From NCBI GenBank assembly GCA_008081395.1, contig VMCJ01000068.1:1-47465 (forward strand): a stretch of 47,465 bases of DNA, written 5' to 3'. Position numbers and translations under genes: made by a program. This document shows positions 8,620 through 17,265 of the stretch, one piece after another (position 1 is the first letter of the stretch; each line of letters opens with the position of its first letter). A model generated the notes under the pieces. It had not been told where the DNA came from and did no database searches. It worked only from the letters and a program-made list of their open reading frames with translations. The stretch is from Rhodospirillales bacterium. Lineage in GTDB: Bacteria; Pseudomonadota; Alphaproteobacteria; Bin95.

Positions 8620-9399
8620 TCAATCTTCTTGTCGACTCGGTCTCCAAAGAGTTGGTACTAGCGACAAACACGCAAGAAGTATGAGCGGCAACAGGAATTC
8701 CCATTGGACTAAAACATTCAGGTTGGGCTTACCGTCAGCAGAAAAGATAGATGCAAGACCAGCTCCAATACCGGCATAGATAAACGTCCCTGGGATTATT
8801 CCAATAAAGGTAGAAATTACGTAAGTTCTTATCGGTATACCAACCAATGCCGGGACGACATTCACAACAACAAATGGGAAAATTGGAACAAGTCGGAGTG
8901 CAAGGAGGTAAAAAAAAGCGTTTTGATTTAACTTCCGACGAAAGGTAGGAGCATGCCTACCTAATCGACTATTGAAGAATTCTGAAAAAGCATATCTTGC
9001 TGCAATAAATAAGATTGAAGAGCCAATCGTTGCTCCAAAAACAGCAAGTATCCCTCCATAAAGGGTTCCAAAAAACAGCCCTCCAGAAAGCGTAAGTATT
9101 GTTCCTACAGGCAAGAAAAACGCAGTTGATAGCACATAGCTAACAAAATAAATCGCAACAGCAAGCCCGAAATTGATCTCTACAAATTCGCTAAGCTCAG
9201 CAGCTTTTTCATCCAAAACACTGAGACTCAAATACTCCGAAGCGCCAAAGAACAGAAAGGCCAGAAAACCCATAATTAAAGCTGCAATTGGTAGAAGTCT
9301 TTTCCAATTCGGTCTTTGCGCTGGAAGATCTTGGCCAATAGAGGAATTTGCTTCTGATGTTTTCCGGTGATTTTTCACAATCTTTATAACCTTCACCAA
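8620..9399 (-). CDS. TVP38/TMEM64 (DedA-like) membrane protein
   Basis: Integral membrane protein of about 259 aa with a cytoplasmic lysine-rich N-terminus and about five or six hydrophobic segments. The VTT/DedA core is clear: RLVPIFPFVVVNVVPALVGI followed by a G-I-I-P-G-T-F segment. Eukaryotic relatives are lipid scramblases, and bacterial members support membrane homeostasis, so a lipid-handling role is likely but not shown. The N-terminus is uncertain: TTG at 9399, GTG at 9396 and GTG at 9378 are in frame, and a GAAGG sequence (9394-9390) would serve the 9378 start with rather long spacing. Tam lies 70 bases downstream. Confidence 0.8.
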   Translation of the reverse strand: MVKVIKIVKNHRKTSEANSSIGQDLPAQRPNWKRLLPIAALIMGFLAFLFFGASEYLSLSVLDEKAAELSEFVEINFGLAVAIYFVSYVLSTAFFLPVGTILTLSGGLFFGTLYGGILAVFGATIGSSILFIAARYAFSEFFNSRLGRHAPTFRRKLNQNAFFYLLALRLVPIFPFVVVNVVPALVGIPIRTYVISTFIGIIPGTFIYAGIGAGLASIFSADGKPNLNVLVQWEFLLPLILLACLSLVPTLWRPSRQED

Positions 9400-9460
9400 A
9401 AAAACATACGTTTACACAATAAAATACATTTTACCGCGGCATTAGGAGATATATACAACA

Positions 9461-9490
9461 TTGACCCCTGCCCCAGCTATCTATTATAAG
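9461..9490 (+). promoter_or_regulatory. Likely sigma-70 promoter of the rpmH operon
   Basis: TTGACC at 9461-9466 and TATAAG at 9485-9490 are separated by 18 bases, the best -35/-10 pair in this gap. Transcription would start near 9497, giving a leader of about 85 bases before rpmH. The position between the divergent TVP38-like gene and rpmH fits. Confidence 0.5.
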
Positions 9491-9580
9491 CCACGCTTCG
9501 TATTGGATACTGTTATCTAACAGGAAAATTCGCCCGGTCCTCGAGCATAAAGCCGGCCGAGAATATTGGAGTTTGATCCC

Positions 9581-9715
9581 ATGAAGCGCACTTACCAGCC
9601 CAGCGTGCTCGTTCGCAAGCGCCGCCACGGTTTTCGCTCGCGCATGGCTACAGTTGGCGGACGCCGCGTTCTAGCCACCCGAAGAGCGAAGGGCCGCAAG
9701 CGTCTCTCTGCATAA
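9581..9715 (+). CDS. rpmH: 50S ribosomal protein L34
   Basis: Short basic protein of 44 aa, the usual L34 length. It begins MKRTYQPS, continues with [13 protein letters not shown], and ends KGRKRLSA, the conserved L34 pattern. GGAG lies nine bases before the ATG. It is followed after five bases by rnpA, the nearly universal rpmH-rnpA pairing, and is preceded by a good promoter candidate. It is the first gene of the ribosome/RNase P/membrane-insertion cluster. Confidence 0.97.
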   Translation: MKRTYQPSVLVRKRRHGFRSRMATVGGRRVLATRRAKGRKRLSA

Positions 9716-9720
9716 ATGCA

Positions 9721-10095
9721 ATGAGGCGGACGATTACTATTGGCCGCCTAAAACGCCGTCGAGAATTTCTTGCGGCTGCCCGTGGCAGAAAATCCGGCGG
9801 TCCAATAGTGGGGTTGCAAGGCATAAAGCAGCGCCCTAGCGAAACACCAGACCAAACCGTTCGTATTGGCTTCACCTGCTCAAAAAAAGTAGGCAATGCC
9901 GTTGCTCGTAACCGGGCACGACGAAGGCTGAAAGCCGCAGCGGCTGAACTAGCGCCCGATTTAGCAATTCCAGGTTGCGACTATGTGTTGGTTGGCCGGA
10001 CAGCGACCGTTAACGTACCTTTTGATAGAATTAAAAATGACCTGCGAAGGGCATTCAAAGAGGTTGGGAAACGGCTGGAGGACAATATATCATGA
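9721..10095 (+). CDS. rnpA: Ribonuclease P protein component
   Basis: Protein subunit of RNase P, 124 aa, which helps the RNA subunit remove the 5-prime leader of pre-tRNAs. The N-terminus ITIGRLKRRREF is typical of alphaproteobacterial RnpA. The RNR signature is seen in KKVGNAVARNRARRRLKAA near residues 58-76. ATG at 9721 is chosen because an ATG at 9716 hits an in-frame stop at once. Its stop overlaps the yidD start by four bases (ATGA), indicating coupling. Confidence 0.96.
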   Translation: MRRTITIGRLKRRREFLAAARGRKSGGPIVGLQGIKQRPSETPDQTVRIGFTCSKKVGNAVARNRARRRLKAAAAELAPDLAIPGCDYVLVGRTATVNVPFDRIKNDLRRAFKEVGKRLEDNIS

Positions 10096-10334
10096 AACGA
10101 ATGTTGATCTGTATCGCTAAAATCCCGGTCATCCTGTACAGATATGGGATCTCTCCGTTTACGCCGATGTCCTGTCGCTTTCACCCAACTTGCTCCGCAT
10201 ACGCGATGGAAGCTATAGATACCCATGGGGCCCTAAAAGGTTGCCTTCTTGCTTTGCGGCGTTTAGTGCGCTGCCGACCAGGTAGCAGCAGCGGGTACGA
10301 CCCAGTCCCCGCCCCTAAAACATCTATTTTTTAA
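10092..10334 (+). CDS. yidD: Membrane protein insertion efficiency factor YidD
   Basis: Small protein of 80 aa with the YidD hallmark: YRYGISPFTPMSCRFHPTCS, three conserved cysteines, then Y-x-M-E-A-I-x-x-H-G-A-x-K-G. It is thought to assist membrane insertion with YidC at the inner face of the membrane. It overlaps rnpA by four bases and lies 45 bases before yidC, the standard arrangement. Confidence 0.95.
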   Translation: MKRMLICIAKIPVILYRYGISPFTPMSCRFHPTCSAYAMEAIDTHGALKGCLLALRRLVRCRPGSSSGYDPVPAPKTSIF

Positions 10335-10379
10335 TAAGCTTTCTTCTTTTAACTTTTTGACGATTGGGATCACATAGGG

Positions 10380-12182
10380 ATGGACCGCAACCTGTTGTTA
10401 GCGATGGCGTTGTCTATCGGTATTTTGCTTGGCTGGAACGTACTTTTTCCGCCACCAAAAACGCCAACTGTGCAGACAACAGAAACATCTGCATCAGATA
10501 CTCCTGCAAAATCTCCATCTGATGTGGCATTGCCCTCTGCAAGTAGTACCAGTGGTCAAGCGCCTGCAGTAATCAATCAGGACTTAATTAATTCCGTATC
10601 CCGCGAACAAGCAGTACGATCTACCCCAAGGCTCGAGATAGATAGCAACCGCCTACACGGATCAATCTCCTTAAAAGGTGCCCGCATCGATGACCTTACC
10701 CTGTCCACCTACAAAGAAACGCTAGATAGCAACAGCCCCCCAGTCACCCTGCTGAGTCCCAGCGGAAGCCCAAAATCGTATTTCGCTGAATTTGGTTGGA
10801 TAGGCGGTGGAGAAGGCGTTAGTCCATCAGCAGAAAGCTTGTGGCAAGCAAGCGGTGGACCGCTACGACCTGGAAATCCGGTTACTTTGACCTGGAAAGG
10901 AACCACAGGACTAAATTTTGAGCGTAAAATCAGTCTTGATGATGGCTATATGTTCACCATCGAGGATTCAGTTCAGAATCAAGGAAACTCTCCCGTCTCG
11001 CTGACTCCTTATGCACTTGTTTCGCGAACAGGAAAACCAAAAGTAACTCAATTATTTGTTCTTCATGAAGGTCTTTTGGGCGTCCTAGGTGGATCTTTAA
11101 AAGAAGTCGACTACAGCGACCTAATGGATGATGGCGCCAAGGGCATGGTTGAAGAAAAGTCGACCGGCGGATGGATTGGAATTACAGACGTTTATTGGCT
11201 AGCAGCTGTGATCCCAGATCAGAATACTCCAATCAATGCAAGGTTTATGCACCATAGTCAGGGCGGGCTGGATCGTTTCCAGACTGATTACGTAGCCGAG
11301 TCTGCTGTGAGCGTGGCTCCAGGTGGATCTGCCGCCTTCACCCACCGCTTTTTTGGAGGCGCAAAAGAGGTGCGTCTTCTTGATAATATCGAAGCTAAAC
11401 TTGGTGTTCAGAATTTTGATCTCGCGATCGATTTTGGATGGTTTTATTTCCTTACCAAACCATTCTTCTATGCCATTGATTGGCTATACAGCATTCTAGG
11501 CAATTTTGGCCTAGCTATAATGGCCCTAACCGTGTTGATTAAATTAGCATTCTTCCCCTTGGCGAATAAGTCATACAAATCGATGAGCCAGATGAAAGCG
11601 CTGCAACCAGAGATGGTTAAACTGCGTGAGCGCTTCGGTGAAGACCGTACAAAACTCAATCAGGAAATGATGGCTTTGTACAAGGAAAAGAAGGTCAATC
11701 CGGCTTCTGGCTGCCTACCAATTCTGATTCAAATCCCAGTATTCTTTGCCCTTTATAAGGTGCTTATTGTTACAATTGAAATGAGGCATGCTCCTTTCTT
11801 CGGCTGGATCCAGGATCTATCGGCTCCAGACCCAACAAGTGTATTTAATCTATTTGGCCTTCTGCCCTATGATCCGTCAGTGTTTATTCCAGGGGGCTTT
11901 AATATTGGTGCGTGGGCGCTTGCTATGGGTTTGACTATGTTCTTCCAGCAACGTCTCAATCCACAGCCCACCGATCCGGTTCAGGCAAAAATTTTCGCAT
12001 TTATGCCTATTATTTTCACATTCCTGCTCGCCAGCTTTGCAGCTGGACTAGTAATCTACTGGACGTGGAACAACCTGCTCTCCATCGCACAGCAAGCACT
12101 CATTATGAAGCGTCAGGGCGTTCCAATAGGCCGACGCGCCCATGCGAGGGCAGAAGCAGCCAAGAAAAGCAGCAGCGACTGA
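10380..12182 (+). CDS. yidC: Membrane protein insertase YidC
   Basis: Full-length 600 aa Gram-negative YidC, which inserts inner-membrane proteins alone or with SecYEG. The first helix is at residues 3-21 (LLLAMALSIGILLGW), followed by a Ser/Pro/Thr-rich linker and the large periplasmic beta-sandwich domain to about residue 350. The conserved 60KD_IMP membrane domain follows, with the NKSYKSMSQMKALQPE coiled hairpin and the P-A-S-G-C-L-P segment. The basic C-terminal tail (GRRAHARAEAAKKSS) may contact the ribosome. Cotranscription with yidD and engB is likely; engB begins 12 bases after the stop. Confidence 0.97.
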   Translation: MDRNLLLAMALSIGILLGWNVLFPPPKTPTVQTTETSASDTPAKSPSDVALPSASSTSGQAPAVINQDLINSVSREQAVRSTPRLEIDSNRLHGSISLKGARIDDLTLSTYKETLDSNSPPVTLLSPSGSPKSYFAEFGWIGGGEGVSPSAESLWQASGGPLRPGNPVTLTWKGTTGLNFERKISLDDGYMFTIEDSVQNQGNSPVSLTPYALVSRTGKPKVTQLFVLHEGLLGVLGGSLKEVDYSDLMDDGAKGMVEEKSTGGWIGITDVYWLAAVIPDQNTPINARFMHHSQGGLDRFQTDYVAESAVSVAPGGSAAFTHRFFGGAKEVRLLDNIEAKLGVQNFDLAIDFGWFYFLTKPFFYAIDWLYSILGNFGLAIMALTVLIKLAFFPLANKSYKSMSQMKALQPEMVKLRERFGEDRTKLNQEMMALYKEKKVNPASGCLPILIQIPVFFALYKVLIVTIEMRHAPFFGWIQDLSAPDPTSVFNLFGLLPYDPSVFIPGGFNIGAWALAMGLTMFFQQRLNPQPTDPVQAKIFAFMPIIFTFLLASFAAGLVIYWTWNNLLSIAQQALIMKRQGVPIGRRAHARAEAAKKSSSD

Positions 12183-12194
12183 AGGGCGTGAAAG

Positions 12195-12848
12195 ATGGAT
12201 TCCCCTGCCGATATAATGTTCGGCATAACATCAGAGACAAAGGAACTAGGCAGAAAGCTCTTCCAGGGAGAAGCAACATTCTTATGGGAGGCTAAAGCTC
12301 TTGATAACCTTCCGCCTGCAGATCTTCCTGAAATAGCTTTTGCTGGCAGATCAAATGTTGGAAAATCGAGCCTTATCAACGCTCTCTTAGGTCGAAAAGG
12401 CCTTGCCCGTGCGTCAAATACACCGGGTCGCACCCAAAGCTTGATCTTCTTTGATCTTGCAAATCGACTACGGATTGTTGATCTGCCAGGCTATGGATAT
12501 GCACGAGCATCTAAAAGTAAAATCAAGGACTGGACCGATCTCACCCGAGATTTTTTGAGAGGACGTTCCAAATTATCCAGGCTCTGTCTCCTCGTTGATG
12601 GAAGACATGGCTTGAAACCTAGTGACCATGAGATGATGAAACTTTTGGATGAAGCAGCACTATCTTTCCAAGTAGTACTAACAAAGCGCGATAAAGTGAA
12701 AGCTGAGGCGGCCGAGGCTACTCATAAGGCGACCATCTCTGCTGCCTCTAAATATCGCGCAGCGCATCCATGGGTTGTATTTACGAGTTCCGAAAAAGGC
12801 GATGGCCTACCGGAGTTACGAGCGCACCTATCGGCGTTCGTAGAATAG
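12195..12848 (+). CDS. engB: Ribosome biogenesis GTP-binding protein EngB (YihA/YsxC)
   Basis: GTPase of 217 aa needed for 50S subunit assembly. All G motifs are present: G1 GRSNVGKSS, G2 NTPGRTQ, G3 DLPGYGYA and G4 TKRDK. The start ATG at 12195 follows AAGGGCG with about eight bases spacing. It sits between yidC and argB, the order found in many Alphaproteobacteria. The stop codon TAG overlaps the ribosome site (AGGA) of argB, so expression of the two is probably linked. Confidence 0.95.
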   Translation: MDSPADIMFGITSETKELGRKLFQGEATFLWEAKALDNLPPADLPEIAFAGRSNVGKSSLINALLGRKGLARASNTPGRTQSLIFFDLANRLRIVDLPGYGYARASKSKIKDWTDLTRDFLRGRSKLSRLCLLVDGRHGLKPSDHEMMKLLDEAALSFQVVLTKRDKVKAEAAEATHKATISAASKYRAAHPWVVFTSSEKGDGLPELRAHLSAFVE

Positions 12849-12856
12849 GAAGAACA

Positions 12857-13753
12857 ATGTCAAAAGAAAATCAGGACCGAAATCTGCGCGTCGATGTCTT
12901 GTCCGAAGCATTACCATTTATGCGGCGATACGCTGGTGAAATAATAGTGATCAAGTACGGTGGCCATGCCATGGGCGAGCAGGCACTGGCAGATGGCTTC
13001 GCGCGCGATATTGTATTGCTGAAACAAATAGGTGCGTTCCCAATCGTTGTGCACGGTGGTGGCCCTCAAATTGGAGCTATGCTCAAGCGCCTAGCTATAG
13101 AGAGTGAATTTATTGATGGCTTGCGAGTGACCGATAAGCCTACGGTTGAAGTTGTGGAAATGGTATTAGCTGGCGCAATCAATAAGGGTATAGTTGCCGC
13201 TATAAATCGTGCCGGAGGCCGTGCAATCGGAATGTCCGGAAAAGACGCTGACCTAATCCGCGCAAAAAAGCTTAGTCATGTTGCTAAAGAAACCGATAGC
13301 AATATTGAGAAGGTAATTGACCTAGGCTACGTGGGTGATCCGGAGCGAGTAAATGGTGACGTACTAATCGAACTTGCAAAAACTGGTGTTGTTCCTGTGA
13401 TTGCCCCTATAGGGTTCGACGATGAAGGTGCAACCTACAACATTAATGCAGATACCGCTGCCGGGGCAGTTGCAGCAGCAGTCAAAGCTAAACGCCTTTT
13501 GATGCTCACCGATGTCGCGGGAGTCCTAGATGCAGATGGCAATCGACTGGAAGATATCTCTGCTGACCTTGCACGCTCTATGATTAAAGATGGCGTTATT
13601 AAAGGTGGCATGATCCCAAAAATTGAAACTTGCCTCGACGCAGTTCAAGAAGGCGTAGAGGCATCAGTCATTTTAGACGGAAGAGTGCCTCACGCTATTC
13701 TTCTTGAAATCTTTACTGAACGCGGCGACGGTACAATAATTCGCCCCGCTTAA
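12857..13753 (+). CDS. argB: Acetylglutamate kinase
   Basis: Phosphorylates N-acetyl-L-glutamate, the second step of arginine synthesis. The protein is 298 aa from ATG at 12857; the open frame extends farther upstream inside engB, but AGGA six bases before this ATG and family length both favour it. Motifs: IKYGGHAMGE near residue 30, the HGGGPQIG loop, INADTAAGAVA in the substrate/ATP region and GGMIPKIETC near the C-terminus, which is typical of the family. It is the last gene of the housekeeping run and the MFS gene follows after 35 bases. Confidence 0.95.
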   Translation: MSKENQDRNLRVDVLSEALPFMRRYAGEIIVIKYGGHAMGEQALADGFARDIVLLKQIGAFPIVVHGGGPQIGAMLKRLAIESEFIDGLRVTDKPTVEVVEMVLAGAINKGIVAAINRAGGRAIGMSGKDADLIRAKKLSHVAKETDSNIEKVIDLGYVGDPERVNGDVLIELAKTGVVPVIAPIGFDDEGATYNINADTAAGAVAAAVKAKRLLMLTDVAGVLDADGNRLEDISADLARSMIKDGVIKGGMIPKIETCLDAVQEGVEASVILDGRVPHAILLEIFTERGDGTIIRPA

Positions 13754-13788
13754 AGGTATCCAACATTTTTACTTCCCTTCGCAGTATT

Positions 13789-15033
13789 GTGTTTCGAGCG
13801 GTCTCAGACCGAATGTTCTACGGCTGGCCCATACTAGCCGTGGCAGCTCTAGCAATGTTTGGGACTGGCCCAGGTCAATCTCATCTTATCGGGCTTTTCT
13901 TTGATCCGATGCAGGCAGAGCTTGGTCTTAGTCGGACACAAATTTCGACAGCCTACGGATCAGCTACGTTAATAGCTGCCCTTTTATTACCTCGTATGGG
14001 AAAGCTAATCGACAAATTTGGCCCTGCGCGGATGATTTGGTTGATAATACCTGGAGTTGGGCTGGCCGCTGTGGCAACAGGTTTAGCAACAGGATGGCTT
14101 TATTTGGCTTTCGCCTTTGGAGCCTTGCGCTTTCTTGGCCAAGGCTCCCTTATGATGAACTGTGCAAACATAACATCCCAATGGTTTGATAGAAAAAGAG
14201 GCTTTGCGCTCGGGATAATGGCTCTGGGCTTTCCTATATCTATCGCTATTCACCCCCCTCTCACCCAATGGCTAATTGCAGAACTTGGCTGGCGAGATGC
14301 GTGGATAGCTTTAGGGATAATCACGACTTTGACTCTCTTGCCCCCTGCCCTCCTTTTTTTACACAACCGTCCCGAAGATGTTGGGCTTCAGCCTGACGGC
14401 GATAGCAATGCACCTTCCCAAACATCCGGTCCAAAACTTGGAGGATTTACCAAAGCAGAGGCACTTAAAATGCCTGCTTTTTACATTCTCGTAGCAGGCA
14501 TGTTTTGTATGTCTTTACTCATGACCGCCCTTCATGTGGAATTTACCGCTATCCTGAAATCCCAAGGTCTTCAAAAAGATGTGGCAGCAGCAATGTTCAC
14601 GGTTACAGGGGTAACAGCTGCATTGATGATGCCTGTTATCGGCCGACTACTTGATACGGTTCCCACAAAATGGATGTTCTTTCTTGGCTTAATTATTCAG
14701 TCGGCTTCGCTGGTATCTGTAAGTCTGACCTCCGATACAGCCACAGCTGTCATTTTTGGAGTAATCTTTGGCATAAATAACGCCATCACTATGACCTATG
14801 TTGGCTACCTATGGCCACGATATTTTGGCCGGCGGCATCTTGGAGAAATCCAGGGCACAGGACAGATGATCCTAATTGTTGGTGCAAGCATTGGCCCTTT
14901 GCCACTTGCTTGGGCAATAGACAATTGGGGTAATTATGACAGCATGCTTCAAATCCTAGCATTAGGGCCACTTGCTGTAGCGTTAATTGTCGCGTTGTTT
15001 TTACCTGCACCTAATCCTCCAGCAGGGAATTAG
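13789..15033 (+). CDS. MFS transporter (oxalate/formate antiporter-like)
   Basis: Major facilitator of 414 aa with about 12 predicted helices and a long central loop near residues 200-220. The opening FYGWPILAVAALAMFG and the R-M-G-K-L-I-D-K-F-G loop between helices 2 and 3 fit the OFA/monocarboxylate carrier groups. The start is uncertain: GTG at 13789 has a weak ribosome site and ATG at 13813 (residue 9) is an alternative. It is followed on the same strand by two SDR genes, so it may import their substrate, an organic acid or polyol. Substrate not determinable. Confidence 0.8.
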   Translation: MFRAVSDRMFYGWPILAVAALAMFGTGPGQSHLIGLFFDPMQAELGLSRTQISTAYGSATLIAALLLPRMGKLIDKFGPARMIWLIIPGVGLAAVATGLATGWLYLAFAFGALRFLGQGSLMMNCANITSQWFDRKRGFALGIMALGFPISIAIHPPLTQWLIAELGWRDAWIALGIITTLTLLPPALLFLHNRPEDVGLQPDGDSNAPSQTSGPKLGGFTKAEALKMPAFYILVAGMFCMSLLMTALHVEFTAILKSQGLQKDVAAAMFTVTGVTAALMMPVIGRLLDTVPTKWMFFLGLIIQSASLVSVSLTSDTATAVIFGVIFGINNAITMTYVGYLWPRYFGRRHLGEIQGTGQMILIVGASIGPLPLAWAIDNWGNYDSMLQILALGPLAVALIVALFLPAPNPPAGN

Positions 15034-15076
15034 TGTATACTCCACACTCAAAGAATTACATGAGTGGGGAATACAT

Positions 15077-15841
15077 ATGCGCCTATTTGATCTTTCAGGC
15101 AGCGTAGCTCTCATTACGGGCGGCAATGGTGGCATTGGCCTGGCTTTTGGCAAGGCAATGGCAGAAGCAGGCGCACAAGTGATGGTTGCTGGCAGAAACA
15201 CAAAAAAAAATGCTGCGGCAGTGGAACAAATCCAAAGTCTTGGTGCTGAGGCAGACAGCATAGAAGTAGATATAACTGATCCGGAAGCCTGTCGCCGCAT
15301 GGTCCAGGAAACCGTCAAACGGTTCAATTCTCTGAACATTCTGGTTAACAATGCTGGTACGGCGGTCCGCAAGCAGCCTCAAGATATTAGCCTAGAAGAA
15401 TTTCGATTGGTTATGGAGACCAATCTGACTAGTGCTTTCGTGACTTCACAAGCCGCATACCCAGAAATGCTAAAGGTCGGCGGTGGAAAAATTATCAACA
15501 TAGGCTCAATGATGTCGTTGTTCGGAGCCGCCTTCTCATCACCATATGCATCTTCAAAGGGAGGAATTGTTCAACTTACAAAATCCCTCGCCTGTGCTTG
15601 GGCTAAGGACAATATTCAATGTAACGCTGTCCTCCCAGGCTGGATCGATACAGAACTAACTCAGCAAGCGAGACAACAAGTACCCGGTCTGCATGAACGG
15701 GTGCTTAGCCGATCTCCAACAGGACGCTGGGGTGTTCCAGACGACCACGCGGGCACGGCAGTATTCCTAGCAAGCCAAGCTTCAGATTTTGTCACTGGGG
15801 CATCGATTCCAGTTGATGGCGGATACTCGGTTTTCATCTGA
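15077..15841 (+). CDS. Short-chain dehydrogenase/reductase
   Basis: Classical SDR of 254 aa. Cofactor motif is TGGNGGIG (residues 14-21), structural NNAG at 91-94, and the catalytic set is S144, Y157 and K161 in a YASSK motif. Residue R40 after the second beta strand suggests NADP preference. The frame is open farther upstream into the MFS gene, but ATG at 15077 has AGTGGGGA seven bases before it and gives a family-length protein. Closest general resemblance is to gluconate 5-dehydrogenase-like SDRs. Its stop shares a base with the next SDR start (TGATG). Confidence 0.85.
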   Translation: MRLFDLSGSVALITGGNGGIGLAFGKAMAEAGAQVMVAGRNTKKNAAAVEQIQSLGAEADSIEVDITDPEACRRMVQETVKRFNSLNILVNNAGTAVRKQPQDISLEEFRLVMETNLTSAFVTSQAAYPEMLKVGGGKIINIGSMMSLFGAAFSSPYASSKGGIVQLTKSLACAWAKDNIQCNAVLPGWIDTELTQQARQQVPGLHERVLSRSPTGRWGVPDDHAGTAVFLASQASDFVTGASIPVDGGYSVFI

Positions 15842-16590
15842 TGATTGGAACAGAATTAAAAGAGAGAATTATATTTGTAACTGGTGCCTCAAGTGGTATC
15901 GGCGCTTCGGTTTCGAAAATGTTGGTCGCCCGTGGAGCAAAGGTCGTAGGCGCTGCTCGCAGTTCTAAAACGTTAGAATCGATGGCTGATACGCTTGGAA
16001 ATAACTTCTTACCCTGGCCAATGGATGTAACTGACGGCGCTGCTGTTGCAAATATTCCTGCCACACTGCCAGAAGCATGGCAGGATATCGCTGCAGTTAT
16101 AAATAACGCCGGACATGACACAGGTGGACGCGAGCGCCTGGATGAATGTGAGCCAGATGAGCTGGCACGCATTATAGAGGTCAATGTCATAGGTATGATC
16201 AGAGTTGCCAGGACCTTTGCTGCACATTTTCTGGAACATGGAGGCGGTGATATTGTTAACGTTGGCTCTACTTCCGGACACTTCGCCATTTCAAATGATG
16301 CCGCTTACGTGTCCAGTAAGTTTGCCATTAACGGACTTACACGCGCGCTTCGTGCTGATTACGAAGGATGTGGCATAAGAGTTATCGAAGTATCCCCTGG
16401 AGTAGTTCGGACTGGGTTTGCCCAAGCGAGATATCATGATGATGCAAAACAGGCAGCATTATTTTATGAGCGCTTCCCAGCGGTGCTTGAGGCAGATGAT
16501 GTGGCAAGAACAATTATCTTCGCTTTGGAGCAACCTCCTCATGTTGCTATTGGCGAACTCCTTATGTTCCCTGTTCATGGCCCTCGTTAA
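15841..16590 (+). CDS. Short-chain dehydrogenase/reductase, YdfG-like
   Basis: Second SDR of the pair, 249 aa, with TGASSGIG at residues 14-21, INNAG near 87-91 and catalytic S143, Y156 and K160 (YVSSK). Overall pattern resembles the YdfG/serine and 3-hydroxy-acid dehydrogenase branch, with A39-R40 favouring NADP. Start ATG overlaps the preceding TGA by one base, so the two SDRs are co-translated and perhaps act in sequence or as a pair on the same hydroxy/keto substrate. Substrate unknown. Confidence 0.85.
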   Translation: MIGTELKERIIFVTGASSGIGASVSKMLVARGAKVVGAARSSKTLESMADTLGNNFLPWPMDVTDGAAVANIPATLPEAWQDIAAVINNAGHDTGGRERLDECEPDELARIIEVNVIGMIRVARTFAAHFLEHGGGDIVNVGSTSGHFAISNDAAYVSSKFAINGLTRALRADYEGCGIRVIEVSPGVVRTGFAQARYHDDAKQAALFYERFPAVLEADDVARTIIFALEQPPHVAIGELLMFPVHGPR

Positions 16591-16712
16591 TTACTGCACC
16601 GCCAATAAGAAAAGCTTTTTAATCAGGAAAAGCATAAAGCCGTAGAATGAAATCCATTTTTAAGCAAAACTAACAGAATACTTTGCCCTTACTTTAACGG
16701 AGACCGTTTAAA

Positions 16713-17264
16713 ATGACTCGTCTACCCCTGCCATCTGATGCAGAGCTTTCACCAAGACAGAAAGAAGTTATAGAGATGGTGAAAAATGGGCCTCGTGGCG
16801 GTGTACGGGGTCCCTTTGGAGCATGGATTCGCAGCCCTGAGTTTGCTGCAATCGCTCAAGACCTTGGCGCACACATAAGGTTTCGTTCCTGCCTTAACGA
16901 CCGAGTACGCGAGATAGTCATTTGCACAACTGCAGCGAGTATTCGAGCCCAGTATGAGTGGTTTGCTCACGCAAGAATAGCTTTAGAAGCCGGGGTTTCT
17001 GCCGAGACATTGGAAGCTATTCGCACAGGAAATAAACCTGAAAATGCTGCCGATGATGAAATCATGGCCTACGCATTTGCCACTGAATTACTAAATACAA
17101 AGCGTATTTCTGACCAAAGCTTTAGCCAGGCAGTTGAAATGTTTGGCGAAGAGGGACTTGTCGAAATTGTTGGTGCTTGCGGTTACTACACGCTCGTTGG
17201 TCTTACTTTAAATGTCGCTGCCGTACCTTTACCAGACGGTGAACCTCTGCCGTTCCCAGAGTAA
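16713..17264 (+). CDS. Carboxymuconolactone decarboxylase family protein
   Basis: Helical AhpD-like/CMD-fold protein of 183 aa. The core helix pair is seen in REIVICTTAASIRAQYEWFAHARIALEAGVS; it lacks the CxxC of AhpD peroxidases and so resembles the 4-carboxymuconolactone decarboxylase branch, which acts in aromatic ring catabolism. Many such genes in catabolic clusters have no proven activity. ATG at 16713 follows ACGGAGA. The next gene begins at or just after its stop, so the pair is cotranscribed. Confidence 0.8.
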   Translation: MTRLPLPSDAELSPRQKEVIEMVKNGPRGGVRGPFGAWIRSPEFAAIAQDLGAHIRFRSCLNDRVREIVICTTAASIRAQYEWFAHARIALEAGVSAETLEAIRTGNKPENAADDEIMAYAFATELLNTKRISDQSFSQAVEMFGEEGLVEIVGACGYYTLVGLTLNVAAVPLPDGEPLPFPE

Positions 17265-17265
17265 A

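Noticed and set aside
15834-16289. 151-codon minus-strand open frame
   Set aside because: Antisense to the YdfG-like SDR, which has complete catalytic residues; no family resemblance in the antisense product.
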